Position numbers and translations under genes: made by a program. From Udeniomyces pyricola (lineage: Eukaryota; Basidiomycota; Tremellomycetes; Cystofilobasidiales; Mrakiaceae), in the NCBI GenBank assembly GCA_039545295.1, contig BCIK01000011.1:248001-312000 (forward strand): a DNA stretch of 64,000 nt, in the 5' to 3' direction. Below, in pieces: positions 1 through 10,542 of this stretch (its first letter is position 1; every line of letters begins with the position of its first letter). Under the pieces are notes generated by a model. The model had not been told where the DNA came from and made no database searches. It was given only the letters and a program-made list of their open reading frames with translations.

Positions 1-786
1 ATCTCAACAAGCCCTTCCATATTCGCTCGCATCGGTTCTCATTGATGGATGCCTACGTACGTCATCATACCTTCCTATCGTCTACCAATTTACTTTGACT
101 ATTCCACCTCGGCTTGTTCGATACGAAATCGTTAGGCTTTGTGACCTTGTCCCTAGTTCTCACTTGACAGTCGTTTTCCTCTTGTCTCTGACTACCTATC
201 AGGTGTACACGGGTCATCTGGCACAAGAAGAACTTCCTCGGTCATCCAACGAGGACGCCTGGAAAGGCGAGCCGAGACGATACGCCGATGGCCTCCAAAC
301 GGCCGATGGGAGTGAAGGTATGTCCTAGATCTATCGCCTCTGGGTGTCTCGTCGTTGTAGTGCATTGAAATTAGACATCCTCGTTCAACGCTGTTATTCT
401 CTCTCTCTCCCCCCCCCCCTCCTTCTCTTCTTTATCTTTACTCCCCTTCACCAATTCTTACCTTTTCCTCACTTTTCTGCCTTAAAAACAACACCTGGAT
501 GAACCAAGACACCTGCCTCGTAATCTGGTATCGTCCTCATCCTTCCTACTCTCCCACTTCCACTACGACATCCCGCTCTCGACTCCTCCACGCCCCGCGT
601 GCGTCAGATACGACATTTATACCCCCGCCCTTGGGGAAGCACGGGCATGAGAAGATCATGCTCCGGGCGAGGAGTAAGTTGGATAGGGACGCGTGGGCGT
701 GGGCGTTGAATTGGGAGATCGAGAGGTTGGTTAGGAGGAGGAAAGCGAGAGAGGAAAGGATGAGAAACACGGGTGGAGTCGAGTGA
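1..786 (+). CDS. PH-domain protein, C-terminal end (Spo71/Mug56-like), 5' partial
   Basis: The last exon (about 490-786) ends with a basic/aromatic helix containing KIMLRARSKLDRDAWAWALN followed by WEIERLVRRRK. This reads like the terminal helix of a PH domain, and the 'R-x-K-L-x-RDAW-x-WALN-x-EIE' pattern is what I recall from fungal Spo71/Mug56-type tandem PH proteins, which act in membrane and spore-wall formation. An earlier exon probably starts near 201 after an AG acceptor and ends near a GT at about 315. The frame of that exon is less certain. The gene enters from outside the window, so start and length are unknown. The stop is TGA at 784-786. The PH fold is an inference from one helix; the Spo71 assignment is tentative. 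Confidence 0.55.
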
Positions 787-1165
787 TCTCAAGGATGATA
801 GAGGCAGTTGCGGGTAGAGAGAGAGAGAGAACGGCGTTGGAGAAAGAGGAGAGAAGGAACATCTGCAGGATGTCGTCGAGGCTTTAAAGGCGCTTCGTAG
901 TTTTCGATTTGTTTCTCTCCAAAGTGTATACCCAATTAGATCAGATGTGATTCCAAGCATATTTTCCTCGACATATATATCATAGAGATGGTGAATTCAC
1001 CGTTGATACGCATATGGAAGAAAGAGCAACGAACTCTCATCAGTAGATATATATACATGTGACATGTGCATTGCATATCCTGCAATGGGCTTCTACACAT
1101 CAATTTTTTTCTCTTCAATTAAACCTCATCCCCAATTCCTACCCTCGTTCTGACAGATCCGACCT
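787..1165. other. Convergent intergenic spacer
   Basis: About 380 bases lie between the stop of the PH-domain gene and the stop of the gene on the other strand. They hold GA-rich and AT-rich simple sequence, including a tatatatatac run near 1047. I see no gene here. It is probably the 3' untranslated and polyadenylation regions of both genes. Confidence 0.5.
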
Positions 1166-4100
1166 TCAACCCCGAACCTCGACCAATCCGTTCCAGAACA
1201 CCTTTTCTTCCTCACTTGCTTCCTCCCCACTCAGCGCCACCTCAACGGCCTCTTTCAACCTCTTCCAATCTTGTTCTTCACCATCATCGGCCTCCACCTT
1301 TGGCTGACCGACGATGCTCTTGGTCTTCGTTTGGTTTGCCTTGGCTTCTTTGATCCCCAAGGTTGCGACGCTTAACGCGAGGAGTCTAACTCGTCGTCCG
1401 GTGACGCTCAGCAAGGGGATCTTGGTCCATGGACCGGGCGTGGGGCCTCGAGCGGGGTGGTTGAGGTGGAAGAATGGGGGAAGAGATGGGAGGATGAGGG
1501 TTTGGAAGGATAGAGGCGATGGGAGGGAAGAAGTCGAGGGACGAGAAGGGAAACGGGGGTTCGTCGGTTGCGAGGTTGGAAGAGGGGTCGTAAGGAGAAG
1601 TTCGTGCATGATGGACAGGATCATCTACAAAAAAAAATCGATAGACAAGATAGGTGTGAGTTTTTTTTTTTTCTGATCACGCACATACGTACACTCAAGG
1701 ACATCATCCACACCTCATTGCCCTCAGCATGCGAGGGAAAAGAAAAGAAGAAGAAAAGAAGAAAAAAGGCAACAGGAAGTCTTACCTCACTCGCCGCCAA
1801 ATCCTTCATCCCCAACTCCCAGAGCATCCTCGTCAAACTGCCATAGAACCTTTCAACCTTTTCCCTTGTACTCATCGCTCCGGCCCCTTCGCCTTCCGCT
1901 TTCTTCTGAACTCCTGCTCCCGCTCCTTCGATAGCGTCTATTCTGAACGGCCCAACATATAACGAAGCCCTCTCCAACAAGCACAGCCTACCAATGAATT
2001 CGACGCCGAGTTTCTTGGTATCGTTCGTCGAGGCGAGACGATGGGTGTGATCGAGAAGGGCGTTGAGGACGAGGTGAGGGATGGAAGGTTCTGGGGCGAG
2101 GATAGGACCTTCGGAGGGAACGAGGGACTTGGGAAGAGGAGGGGGAGGAGGTTGGTTGAGAAGAGACCAGATTGTAGGAAGGAGCGAAAGGTAGGTTTGA
2201 GAAGGGAGAGGAACGCCCAAAGGTGACGTCGGAGTGATGTTCTAAGAACAGGCAAAAGGCAGAAAGGTAATCGGGGCGATAGGAAGAAGGACAAAGTGAC
2301 CACGATATGTTTAGAACAGCCAAATTGAGCCCAGACGCAAGTTACGACACCAAAGTCAGATTACGCCCCAAAAATGGCCCAGAGAATATAGGCAAGGAGA
2401 CGAAGCAAAGCGTGAGGTTGTTCACTTTGTCACTTACCTCTCCTTTCAACAGTCCTGCAACCCACTCTCCAACCTTCCTAACCAACAATCTCTCTCCGTT
2501 GTTCATGCCTTTTCTCATCTTCGCCCAACACTCCTCCAACGCTTTCTTCCTCTCGACCGGGTTCGCTTTCCCACTCTTTGTCGGTGGTGCCAGGCGGGCG
2601 TTTGTGAGGCTCAAGAGAGAGACGAGGGACGAGAATTGAAGGGAGAGGGAAAGCAGCAGGGGCTCGGGCGAGGAGGCGGACTTGCGACTGGAAGTCAAGA
2701 GAGAAGGGGAGGAAGGAGCTGTGAAGGGGAAGTAGACGGACATGTGGGAGAGGAGTGTGCGCAGAGATGTTTTGAGAAGTCGGAGGAGATCTTTGGGCTA
2801 GGAACATAGCAAGCCAAGAAAAAAAAAGGGGGTTGTCATCAGATGATGATGTACAGATGCAGCGTGAATAGCTCAAGATATCAATCTCGGTGGGCGATTT
2901 GAAAAAGAAAAAGAAACATACTACTCCTTCCGCACTCTGCAACACGGTTCTCCCGAGAACTCCAATCAGATCTCCTACCACCACTACGAGCTCCATGTTG
3001 GTATCGACGTGTCCCGAAGCCGACGGAGAAAACGACGTCGGCGCCGCGTCGAGAAAAGTCGAGAGAAGAAGCGGATGAAGTTGAAGGTAAAGTTTGGCAG
3101 CATCGACCGAAGGTTGTTTGCCTGCTTGTTCAGCGTTTCCTCCGTCGCCTCTTCCGTTCATGACGACATCTACGGTGCGATCCGTACTGCTACCGGGCAA
3201 GATTCCATCGAGACTGAGACTTCCAGGTGTTCCCCCACTGAAGTCACCAAGGTCCCAAGCTCCTCCTCCGCCTGAGACGGCCCATTCTCCAAGAGGCACC
3301 GCCGATGAAGTCAACCCTGGAAGCGTCGACATCTTGCCTTTGGAAAGCGTCGAGGCAAAGTCAGCAAAGGCTGAAGAGGTCGCAAAGGAAGGAGCAAAGA
3401 AGGCAGTTTGGGACGAGGCGTTCGAGGCATTTGGTGAGGAAGAGTTAGAGGCCGGGTTGAGTGTCAGGTTAAGGAATGAGGAGAGCGTCTTCAGGACAAC
3501 AAGCTTGGCCTGTAAGCGTGCAAGAAGGAAAGGTGAATGAGCGGAGCTCCTTCTGTCAGTTTGCGTATTCGGTTCAGGGCTCGGTTGTGGGCTATGTTGT
3601 GCTTGAAGTGCGATGATACTGACAGGGGGAGTTAAAGTCGTCGTACCACCACTACTAGTGGATCCACCTGTTTGCTGTCCCTCGACGTAACCTCCGCCCA
3701 ACCCGAGGACACCCATCAATCCCTCTCTCATCCTTCCTCCAACCTCGCCTTCCACTAACGCCTCGCGTCCACACACAGCCATCACAATCGCCAACACCTT
3801 GACAGCATCAATACGGATCTCGGGAAAGATGTTGGCGAGGGCCGAAGAGGTGTGAAGGAGCAGGAGGGGAAGATGCGGCGCAAGAAGCGATGATGGGACG
3901 AGAGGGAGAATGGAAGAGAGGAGGGCGTGAAGAGCTGAGCGGACGGGAGCAGCAGGATCTGGGAGGAGCTTGAGGAGGATCGAGAAGAGGGGAGGAAGGT
4001 GGGTTTGAATCAACTGCGGATGGGCGTGAAAGAGCTCCTTGAGTCCGACGAGGGCATCTACAAAGGGCGTGGAGGAGAGAAGGCGAAAGTACGGCGGAAG

Positions 4101-4778
4101 GGTCCATGTTCATGCCGTTAGTTTGGTTATCAGGACATGTAATCGATCAGAGAAGACACGTTCGATCGCTCCATCTTCATCGATGTACCTTTACGAATAC
4201 CCGAGTTGTAGTGTTTTGCCTGAACCAGCAGGTCGTCGAACGTGAGGTTCCGCTTCGTGACAAGCTCGGTCGCAGGCTTATCGACCGCAATGGACTGCGT
4301 CGGGAGCACGATAGCTGTTACAATGGTTCAGATTATGTATGTCAGCATTATTGTTGAACAAGATGTGTGTATGACGAATGAAGTCAACGTACATCGGGCC
4401 TGTGTGACACGGAACAACGTCCGAGGAAGTCAAGTAGTGTATGGAAGAAGCAGGTGAGTGAACAGATATAGAAACGCCAGACGCAAGCTTATAACGCCAG
4501 CTCGTCGATTCCCTTCCTCCTCGTGCAAGAACCGTGGATGATCTATCGGACCTTGTAGGATGTATCAGTAGCATTCTGGGCTTGTTGTTTGCCTTTGCCG
4601 AGCTTGAGCTTGGCTTTCTGTGAGAGCCAAGAAGCGAGCCACCCCGTCGCGCGCAAAGCAAGGAAGCTGTCAGCGGCAACACTAGAGTCGAAGAGGACAA
4701 AACAGAGGGACCTAGAATGGCAGGACGAACGGAGAAATCGGCGACTTTGGCCTGCTTCTGTTTCATGGATTTAGGCAT
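1166..4778 (-). CDS. IPI1: Pre-rRNA-processing protein IPI1 / TEX10 homologue
   Basis: IPI1 is part of the Rix1 (human PELP1-TEX10-WDR18) complex, which processes ITS2 and remodels pre-60S particles in the nucleolus and nucleoplasm. The N-terminus MPKSMKQKQAKVADFS (exon 1, 4778-4731) joins KAKLKLGKGKQQAQNATDTS (from 4617), then K-A-R-S, then IVLPTQSIAVDKPATELVTK (from 4314). This is the family's conserved start. Next come the LTFDDLLVQAKHYNSGIRKD and ALVGLKELFHAHP segments and HEAT-like helices with IQTHLPPLFSILLKLLPD and PEIRIDAVKVL near 4010-3790. The middle is a Ser/Gly-rich linker (about 3700-3000), followed by more Leu-rich helices to the stop at 1166. Exon 1 ends on an unusual GTTCGT donor, and the A-R-S residues need a 7-nt micro-exon. 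The start at 4778 is fixed by family similarity. The function is well supported; internal splice sites after 3000 are less certain. Confidence 0.9.
4393..4399 (-). other. IPI1: 7-nt micro-exon of IPI1
   Basis: On the minus strand the bases GCCCGAT sit between a CAG acceptor (4401-4400 side) and a canonical GTACGT donor. Including them joins ...DTSYK (phase 0) to ...IVLPTQSI (phase 1) and restores the conserved Y-K-A-R-S-I-V-L-P-T-Q-S-I. Without them the two flanking exons do not keep frame. Position and phase are seen directly; use in mRNA is inferred. Confidence 0.7.
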
Positions 4779-5507
4779 GGGACTGGAGAGGGATGGGAAG
4801 ACGAGGAAGACGATGAGGAGGTCTTGACCGAAACTGATTCTTGCTGGTTCAATCCAAAATCCACCAACCAACGTGACGCGTGACGCGTGCTTCGTGGGCT
4901 CGCCTGCACAGCCGTCTGCACGCATGAACCACCAACGCAGTCCTATGCACTTGTATGCACCCTCCATCTCTGCTCAGCTCTGCCCACCATCCTAGCAGCT
5001 CGCACCTCAAACACAGTCCTGTCACAACCAACCACTGGGACCTCCACATTCACTCTTTCCACAAGCCAATCGTCTGGTCAGTGCCATCTCCAGTCCTCGG
5101 GCGTCGATGCAACCCGCTTGCCGCCGCTCATCGGATATCGGATCTCAGTCACCGTCATTCAGAACACTAGTGATCTATCGCCTTCCTTCGCTTATCACGT
5201 CGCGTAGTCCTCGATCAGTTGACTCGAGGTTAATCTTCATGTCGTTGCAAACTTAACACAAAATTGTTCTACCTTCCATATTATCCTCATAGCTCAGGCC
5301 AGCCCATAAAAGGACGAATCGACGCGAGGTCTCGATTTCCTTTGCCCTTGCCCCCTCCGGCACGAACTTCCGAGGCCCGACGCCGGATCGTCTTGCATCG
5401 ACCGTATATCGACCTTCGCACGCATCTTACGCATATCATCACGTCTCATCTAATCGACATCGCATTTTTTCATTGTACCTCTCAGCTTGCCAATCGGTCC
5501 TAAACCC
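4779..5507. promoter_or_regulatory. Divergent promoter region
   Basis: About 730 bases separate the start codon of the IPI1 homologue from that of the next gene on the plus strand, so both promoters must lie here. A direct repeat of GTGACGC (gtgacgcgtgacgcg at about 4873) and an AT-poor body are visible. No TATA box can be placed with confidence. Short reading frames in it show no conserved features. Confidence 0.4.
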
Positions 5508-7870
5508 ATGAGGCCACCACAAAACTTAACGCTCCCCTCCCGCATCGCCTCATCCGCTAGCAGACGTCCGCGACGCGAATTATCCCATGTGGTCCGGTCG
5601 ATAGGCAACAGTATCCATCCACCCCCACCAACCGCACCTTTACCACATCACTCCTCTCCATCAGAGATACTTCCGACTGAGACCCTCTCGCCATACGCTT
5701 CTTTGGTTATTCCATCACCTCCTTATCTCATCTCACCTTTATCCCGTAGCCGGCCTCCAAGGGCAGCCCAAACCTTCCTTGACCAGGGGCCAATATTTCC
5801 ATACACTGCCACACACCGTCTTGAGCCTATACCCATTGCATATGAATCTATCCCAGAACACGAAGCCAGCATCAATGATAATCTCACCCAAACTACCTCG
5901 TCTCTTTCTCCCCATCTAACACCTGCCTACGCATTATCCCATCATGACGTTGTCTCCCATCCTGATGAGTCTCTACCGATGCCATCACTTTGGCCAGATC
6001 TTTCAATAATTCCTCCTCCTCCTCCACCACAGCTTGCTGCATCTGCGGTTGATGCTTCCGTCTTTCCGACATTTGAAATCCCTCCCCCGCCTCTTTCCAC
6101 CTATCATCGACCTCGGCCACAACCTCAGCCTACTTCACAGCCCTCCTCCACCTTGAACGTCGACGCTCCTTCTCAAGATGTACCTCTTATTCCGACTCTG
6201 GCTCAACCGAACAAAAATGCATTCGTTTCCGGCAACATCCGCAATCCAAGCCTCTCGGGCCTTTCCCTCGGTCGACGGAAAGATTACATCGATGACGCTT
6301 ATGCAGAATTTCGATGCTGGGACAAGACGGTGGATGACGATGTAACGTTCTGGGCGACCCCAAAGGAGGAGGAAAAGGAACAGTGGGCCCTAGTGGTTCG
6401 TACCGTCTATCGCAATGTTTTGCTGTTGCATGCCCGGGTCTTGACCTTGCTCTGTTACTTTTCGTATACATCCTGAGCTATATCTGACACGTCTTGTCTT
6501 TCTGTTTCGATCTCACAGGTAACTTCACTTCCTAATTCAACAACCGCCACAATGCTGCTTACAGCCCTCACCGCCTCCTTCCTCGTGCCGACCCGCATCG
6601 AAATAATGTCGAACGACTGGCGCAAGACAGCCTACATCCCGTTGGCTCGGGGCTACGATCCTAAAAAGTTCATGCGGCACCAGTCCAGGCGCATGCACAA
6701 ACTGATACAAAGGAAATGCGCGGAGTTGTTTAGCTTGCAGGAAGGGCTCGTAAGTTCCATTCTCCTTTCTCTGGCTTTCTGTCATCAAATATCACAGGTA
6801 TAGAAGCCCAGAAACATCTTTTAATCGTCTGCATATGAATCTGTGTCTTTTCTTTGTGTTTTTTCACTCATTTCATTCAACATCAGCGCAAAGCAACGGT
6901 GCTTCACGTCCCGCCCCAGGCCATTCTCTTACCCCCACGACCACGCCCTAATCCATACATGCCTAATCATGTATCGCCTCCGACCCCATCCCCTTTGATC
7001 CGCCTTTCGATCTCTAACATCCCGCCTCAGCTAGCTCTGACCCATCTCCTATGGGCGCTTCACGATCAACTCCGTCTTCAACCGTCACACGCGATGCTCC
7101 ACCGCCAAGCTGGAAAACCCTATCATTCGGGCCTGGCGTTTGTGTGGGTGACAAGGGAGGAGGCTGAGTATGTGCTGAAGAGTGTTAGGGGCGTTGACCA
7201 AGAAGAAGGTCAAAGAAAGACGAGGAAAGGAAAGGTCGTGGTGGGAGGTGAAGAAAGGCTGGGGAAAGGTGCGAGGGGTGAAGTAGAGTTGAAAATCACT
7301 GTACGTCAATCGAATTCCATGCCCGATTCGTATTATCTCAAGAATAATTTTCTACTCCTGTTCGCTTTCTTCCCTTGCGTCGTTGCTGATGACTTCTTGA
7401 CAATCTTCGTTTTCATCCCTGTTTCTCTTGCATTTTGTTTATGTGTCATACTTGGTCTGATCACGCTGTCAAAGCTTGCTCCTATCCGCGCTGCTCCTCC
7501 TCGATCGACGCGTCCAGGAACATTCAATGGTTCTGGCATGCTGGTTCGACCGATGGCTTGGCGCGAGCATTGGGAAAGCCTTCTCCATGAAGATACCAGC
7601 AGGCAGGACGTGAATGAAGAACATAGTGGGCAAAGGCAGGAGGACGGAGGTGGGAAGAGATGGGAAAGGGTCGTCATTGCAGAAGAAGTGTTTGATGAAG
7701 ACGAGGAAGAAGAGGAAGAGGAAGAACAAGAACAAGATGAGGAAAAGGATAACGAAGCGGAAGAAGATGAGGACGAGGAGAACAATGGCAGGGGAGATCA
7801 TTGGGCAGCGGAAGGATGTGAAGAATGGACTCGAAGTGGGACCAGGATGGATGGCCGTGAAGGAGGGTGA
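5508..7870 (+). CDS. Unrecognised protein with RRM-like segment and acidic tail
   Basis: I do not recognise this gene. The first ATG in the frame is 5508 (MRPPQNLTLPSRIASSASRR). Exon 1 (5508-6395) is Pro/Ser-rich and looks disordered, ending in SLSGLSLGRRKDYIDDAYAE and VTFWATPKEEEKEQWALV. Exon 2 (6519 to about 6749) carries FLVPTRIEIMSNDWRKTAYI and a basic helix. Exon 3 (about 6886-7300) contains IRLSISNIPPQLALTHLLWA and then SGLAFVWVTREEAEYVLKSV. These two stretches have the spacing and character of RNP2-like beta-1 and RNP1-like beta-3 of an RRM fold, but the aromatic RNP1 consensus is weak. The last exon (about 7477-7870) ends in a run of more than 25 Glu/Asp residues. A nuclear RNA-binding or chromatin role is only a guess. 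Intron 1 uses a GTTCGT donor. Confidence 0.6.
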
Positions 7871-8142
7871 AGGATGGCATCGTGATCACATTGTCAATTA
7901 TCATCATGGATATTCGTCGATGCTTTGTACTGTTTTCACCCATAGGAAAGACTCGGAAGAGACGGGACGATATCAAGGAAATCGCGCGGTAGAAGACTGA
8001 GGACCAGCGGAAATTAAGTCGAAGACAAATACTACAAATTCATTCTATTTACTATATAGTCACTGACGAGTTAGCGAGTGGTCCTTTGAAGGAGGAAGCC
8101 TGCTCCTCCTTGTCGCCTTTTTAGTGTTTTCCACTGCAGATT
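7871..8142. other. Convergent spacer
   Basis: A short spacer between two stop codons, with an AT-rich stretch (tattctatttactatatag near 8040) that could serve for polyadenylation. No gene is seen. Confidence 0.4.
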
Positions 8143-9924
8143 TCATCGCGCATACCTCTGTCGGACCCTCTCCTCCCTTCCAAACACAGCTTCCAAGAAC
8201 GCACGCTCGTAAGCCTCCGATCCCGGCGTCTTAACCAACACCCTGATCCCTGTCTCCAACCTCTTCACCTCCTTCTTCTCCGCATCCTGAGTTCCATTGA
8301 CATTGGAAGCGAGTGAAGGATCAGTGGGATCGGCTGAGGTAAGAGTCGAATGGATCCCAGATTTACTTCGGATTTCGCCTGGAGTTTCCGTCTTGCCCCT
8401 TCGATCGACGACACACATCCCACGTGTCAAGAGCCCGCTACATTCCATCTCGAAGGCTCGGGGTTGAACCACCCAAGAGCCACCACCTTGTTTGGACGTC
8501 GCCATGATGTCCTCGACGCTCGCTCTAGGCTGAACAGTAGACGATGTCAAACTCGAAGAGGTCGATGCTGCTGCTGCTGCTTGTTCGGTCGCAGCGAGAG
8601 CGATGGCGAACCAGACGACCGAACCATCATGTTGCTCCATCGCATCCCCTCCATTCAGCGACGCATACACTTTCCTCGTCCCCGCCAAGAACGAATCCGT
8701 GAACGTTCTCAAACCCGTCACGGGCTCGGCTTTGTTCGTCCGTCCTGCGGCCTCAGCGGCGGGGGAGGAATGGGAAGGCGAGAGAAGATCGGCAAAGGGG
8801 ATGATATGAGGAGTGGTGATGTCAAGAGGACAAATGATGGTTTCAAAAGCGGCTTCGGCGTTGTTGATCGAAGAGGAAGAGGACATGGAAGCGGAGAAGA
8901 CGATGGAAGCGGCGTGGGGATCGGCATAAGCGTTGAATTCAGCGACGCTAGAAGTGTTCCCTGGGACATCTAACGCTCCACCCTACACAAAATCAACATG
9001 AGAGGAGAAGCAAAGTATCAGGATTAGCTGATGAGGGAGAAGAAGGCACGGATGAGATATGTACGAACCATCCAGATGACTCGTCTGACGCGCGCGAAAG
9101 AAGCGGGGTCCTTTTGGATAGCAAGTGCCACATTCGTTACTGTCGCATGGGGACAAAAGCAGAAAAAAAGCCACACACTGTTAAAATGCAATCGCTGAAT
9201 TGCAGAGGTAGCTTTCGGATAGTCTTTGCGATTGAGAGCTATGCCAGAGTTCGGTTGGCTCATTCTCTGGCGTTTTGACAGCCAGGTTGATGGCTGTACG
9301 AGATACAATATTGAGAAATGGATCACTCACGTGGTCCCAACGCGACGACCGTGACGGATTTTTCTGGTTCGGTTCTCAAGAGGTCGAGGATGAGGTCGGA
9401 AGAACACAAGGTGCTGTGTTCGAGGTAAGGCGATTGATAAGTTGATGGAGGCGTTAGGTGCGGATGAGTGATCGCGATGTTGCTGAGGCCGTCTGGTCCA
9501 TGCTGATGTTGCAGGTAAAAGATGTCAAGTCAACCAGATAGGAGGCGTTAGTCACGAGAAGAGCAGTCTGGGGGAAGATCATAGCGAGTGCATGTGACGG
9601 GAGGGTGATGGAACGCACAAAGTACGCTGCGGTCTCCTCTTCGAGAACCAACGGTTCCTCTGCTCCAGACCCAACCAAGATCTTCTTTCTCTCCCCATCC
9701 ATCGTCAATCCCGGCCAGAACGCTCTTTCCTCCTCGCCTTGCTGATCCAAGTGGTGATCGAGCTGATAGAAGACTTTGCGGAGGTTGAGGTCGACGTTAG
9801 ACCTAGACGTGTTGCCAAACGTTGTGGTCAGGGCCAGGAGGTTGAGATGAGGCGAGGAAAGCGCGAGGAGAAGGGCGAGGGCATCGTCGCATCCAATGTC
9901 GAGGTCGATGATGGTTTTGGACAT
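8143..9924 (-). CDS. Inosine-uridine-preferring nucleoside hydrolase family protein
   Basis: Members of this family cleave the N-glycosidic bond of ribonucleosides for purine/pyrimidine salvage, usually in the cytosol. The start MSKTIIDLDIGCDDALALLL carries the D-x-D-x-G-x-DD calcium-binding signature at residues 7-14. This is why ATG 9924 was chosen. Then come LTTTFGNTS, the HGPDGLSNIAI exon (about 9497-9335), and GP-LTNVALAIQKDPASFARV after an intron at about 9334-9139. RRVIWMGGALDVPGN leads into AEFNAYADPHAASIVFSA, the classic 'GGA...GN...AEFN...DP.AA..VF' block. TIICPLDITTPHIIPFADLL follows. The C-terminal half has a Ser/Ala/Thr-rich insert near 8500-8600. The stop is at 8143 after ERVRQRYAR. 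Family membership is firm; nucleoside preference cannot be read from sequence. Confidence 0.88.
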
Positions 9925-10542
9925 GCTGTATAGGTCTATTAGTTGCAGGTGGATGAGGAAGCAGAGGTGATGGTATAAGCAATGAACGGGTGAAGCCTGA
10001 CTGACGTTGGGGCGACAAGAGTTTGGCTCTCCGATTCCGGAGGAGACCTGCAACGGACTGATCCGGCACCACTTTGCTTCTAGCTTCTCTTCTTTCGTAC
10101 TGATCTGAGTCACGACTCGGTGATACGTTATACATTGTACATTGGACTATTGTACTCGGTGCTCCTTCATTGTCAAAGAGCATCAGTCATCTAGAATGAT
10201 CACATGCGCGCACGATCATTGGATCAATGTGTGCTGACAATGTATATTATCATTTGACCGCCATCTTGCGACACCATCATCGGGTGCATTTGGGTGCATC
10301 GAACAAGGCCCTGCAGCACAGCACAGAAACACGTGGAGAGTCCGGGCGATGAATATCGATACTGCTTGGATACTGTCGACGTCGATGGTATTTATGTACC
10401 ATCCATCATCTTCATCATTGAGCTCAACGTTCATACAACACGTTTGACACATTTTCCCTTGTCTTATCACCGCACCTTGCATCCACAGCTCCGGCCTTCG
10501 CTATACGTAGGATCAAACTTTCTTCGAACCAAACTCGGCAAC
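9925..10542. promoter_or_regulatory. Divergent promoter region
   Basis: About 620 bases lie between the start codons of the nucleoside hydrolase and the YVH1 phosphatase. An imperfect palindrome (aatgatcacatgcgcgcacgatcatt, about 10195-10220) lies mid-way and could be a protein-binding site. This is a sequence observation only. No TATA box is evident. Confidence 0.35.
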
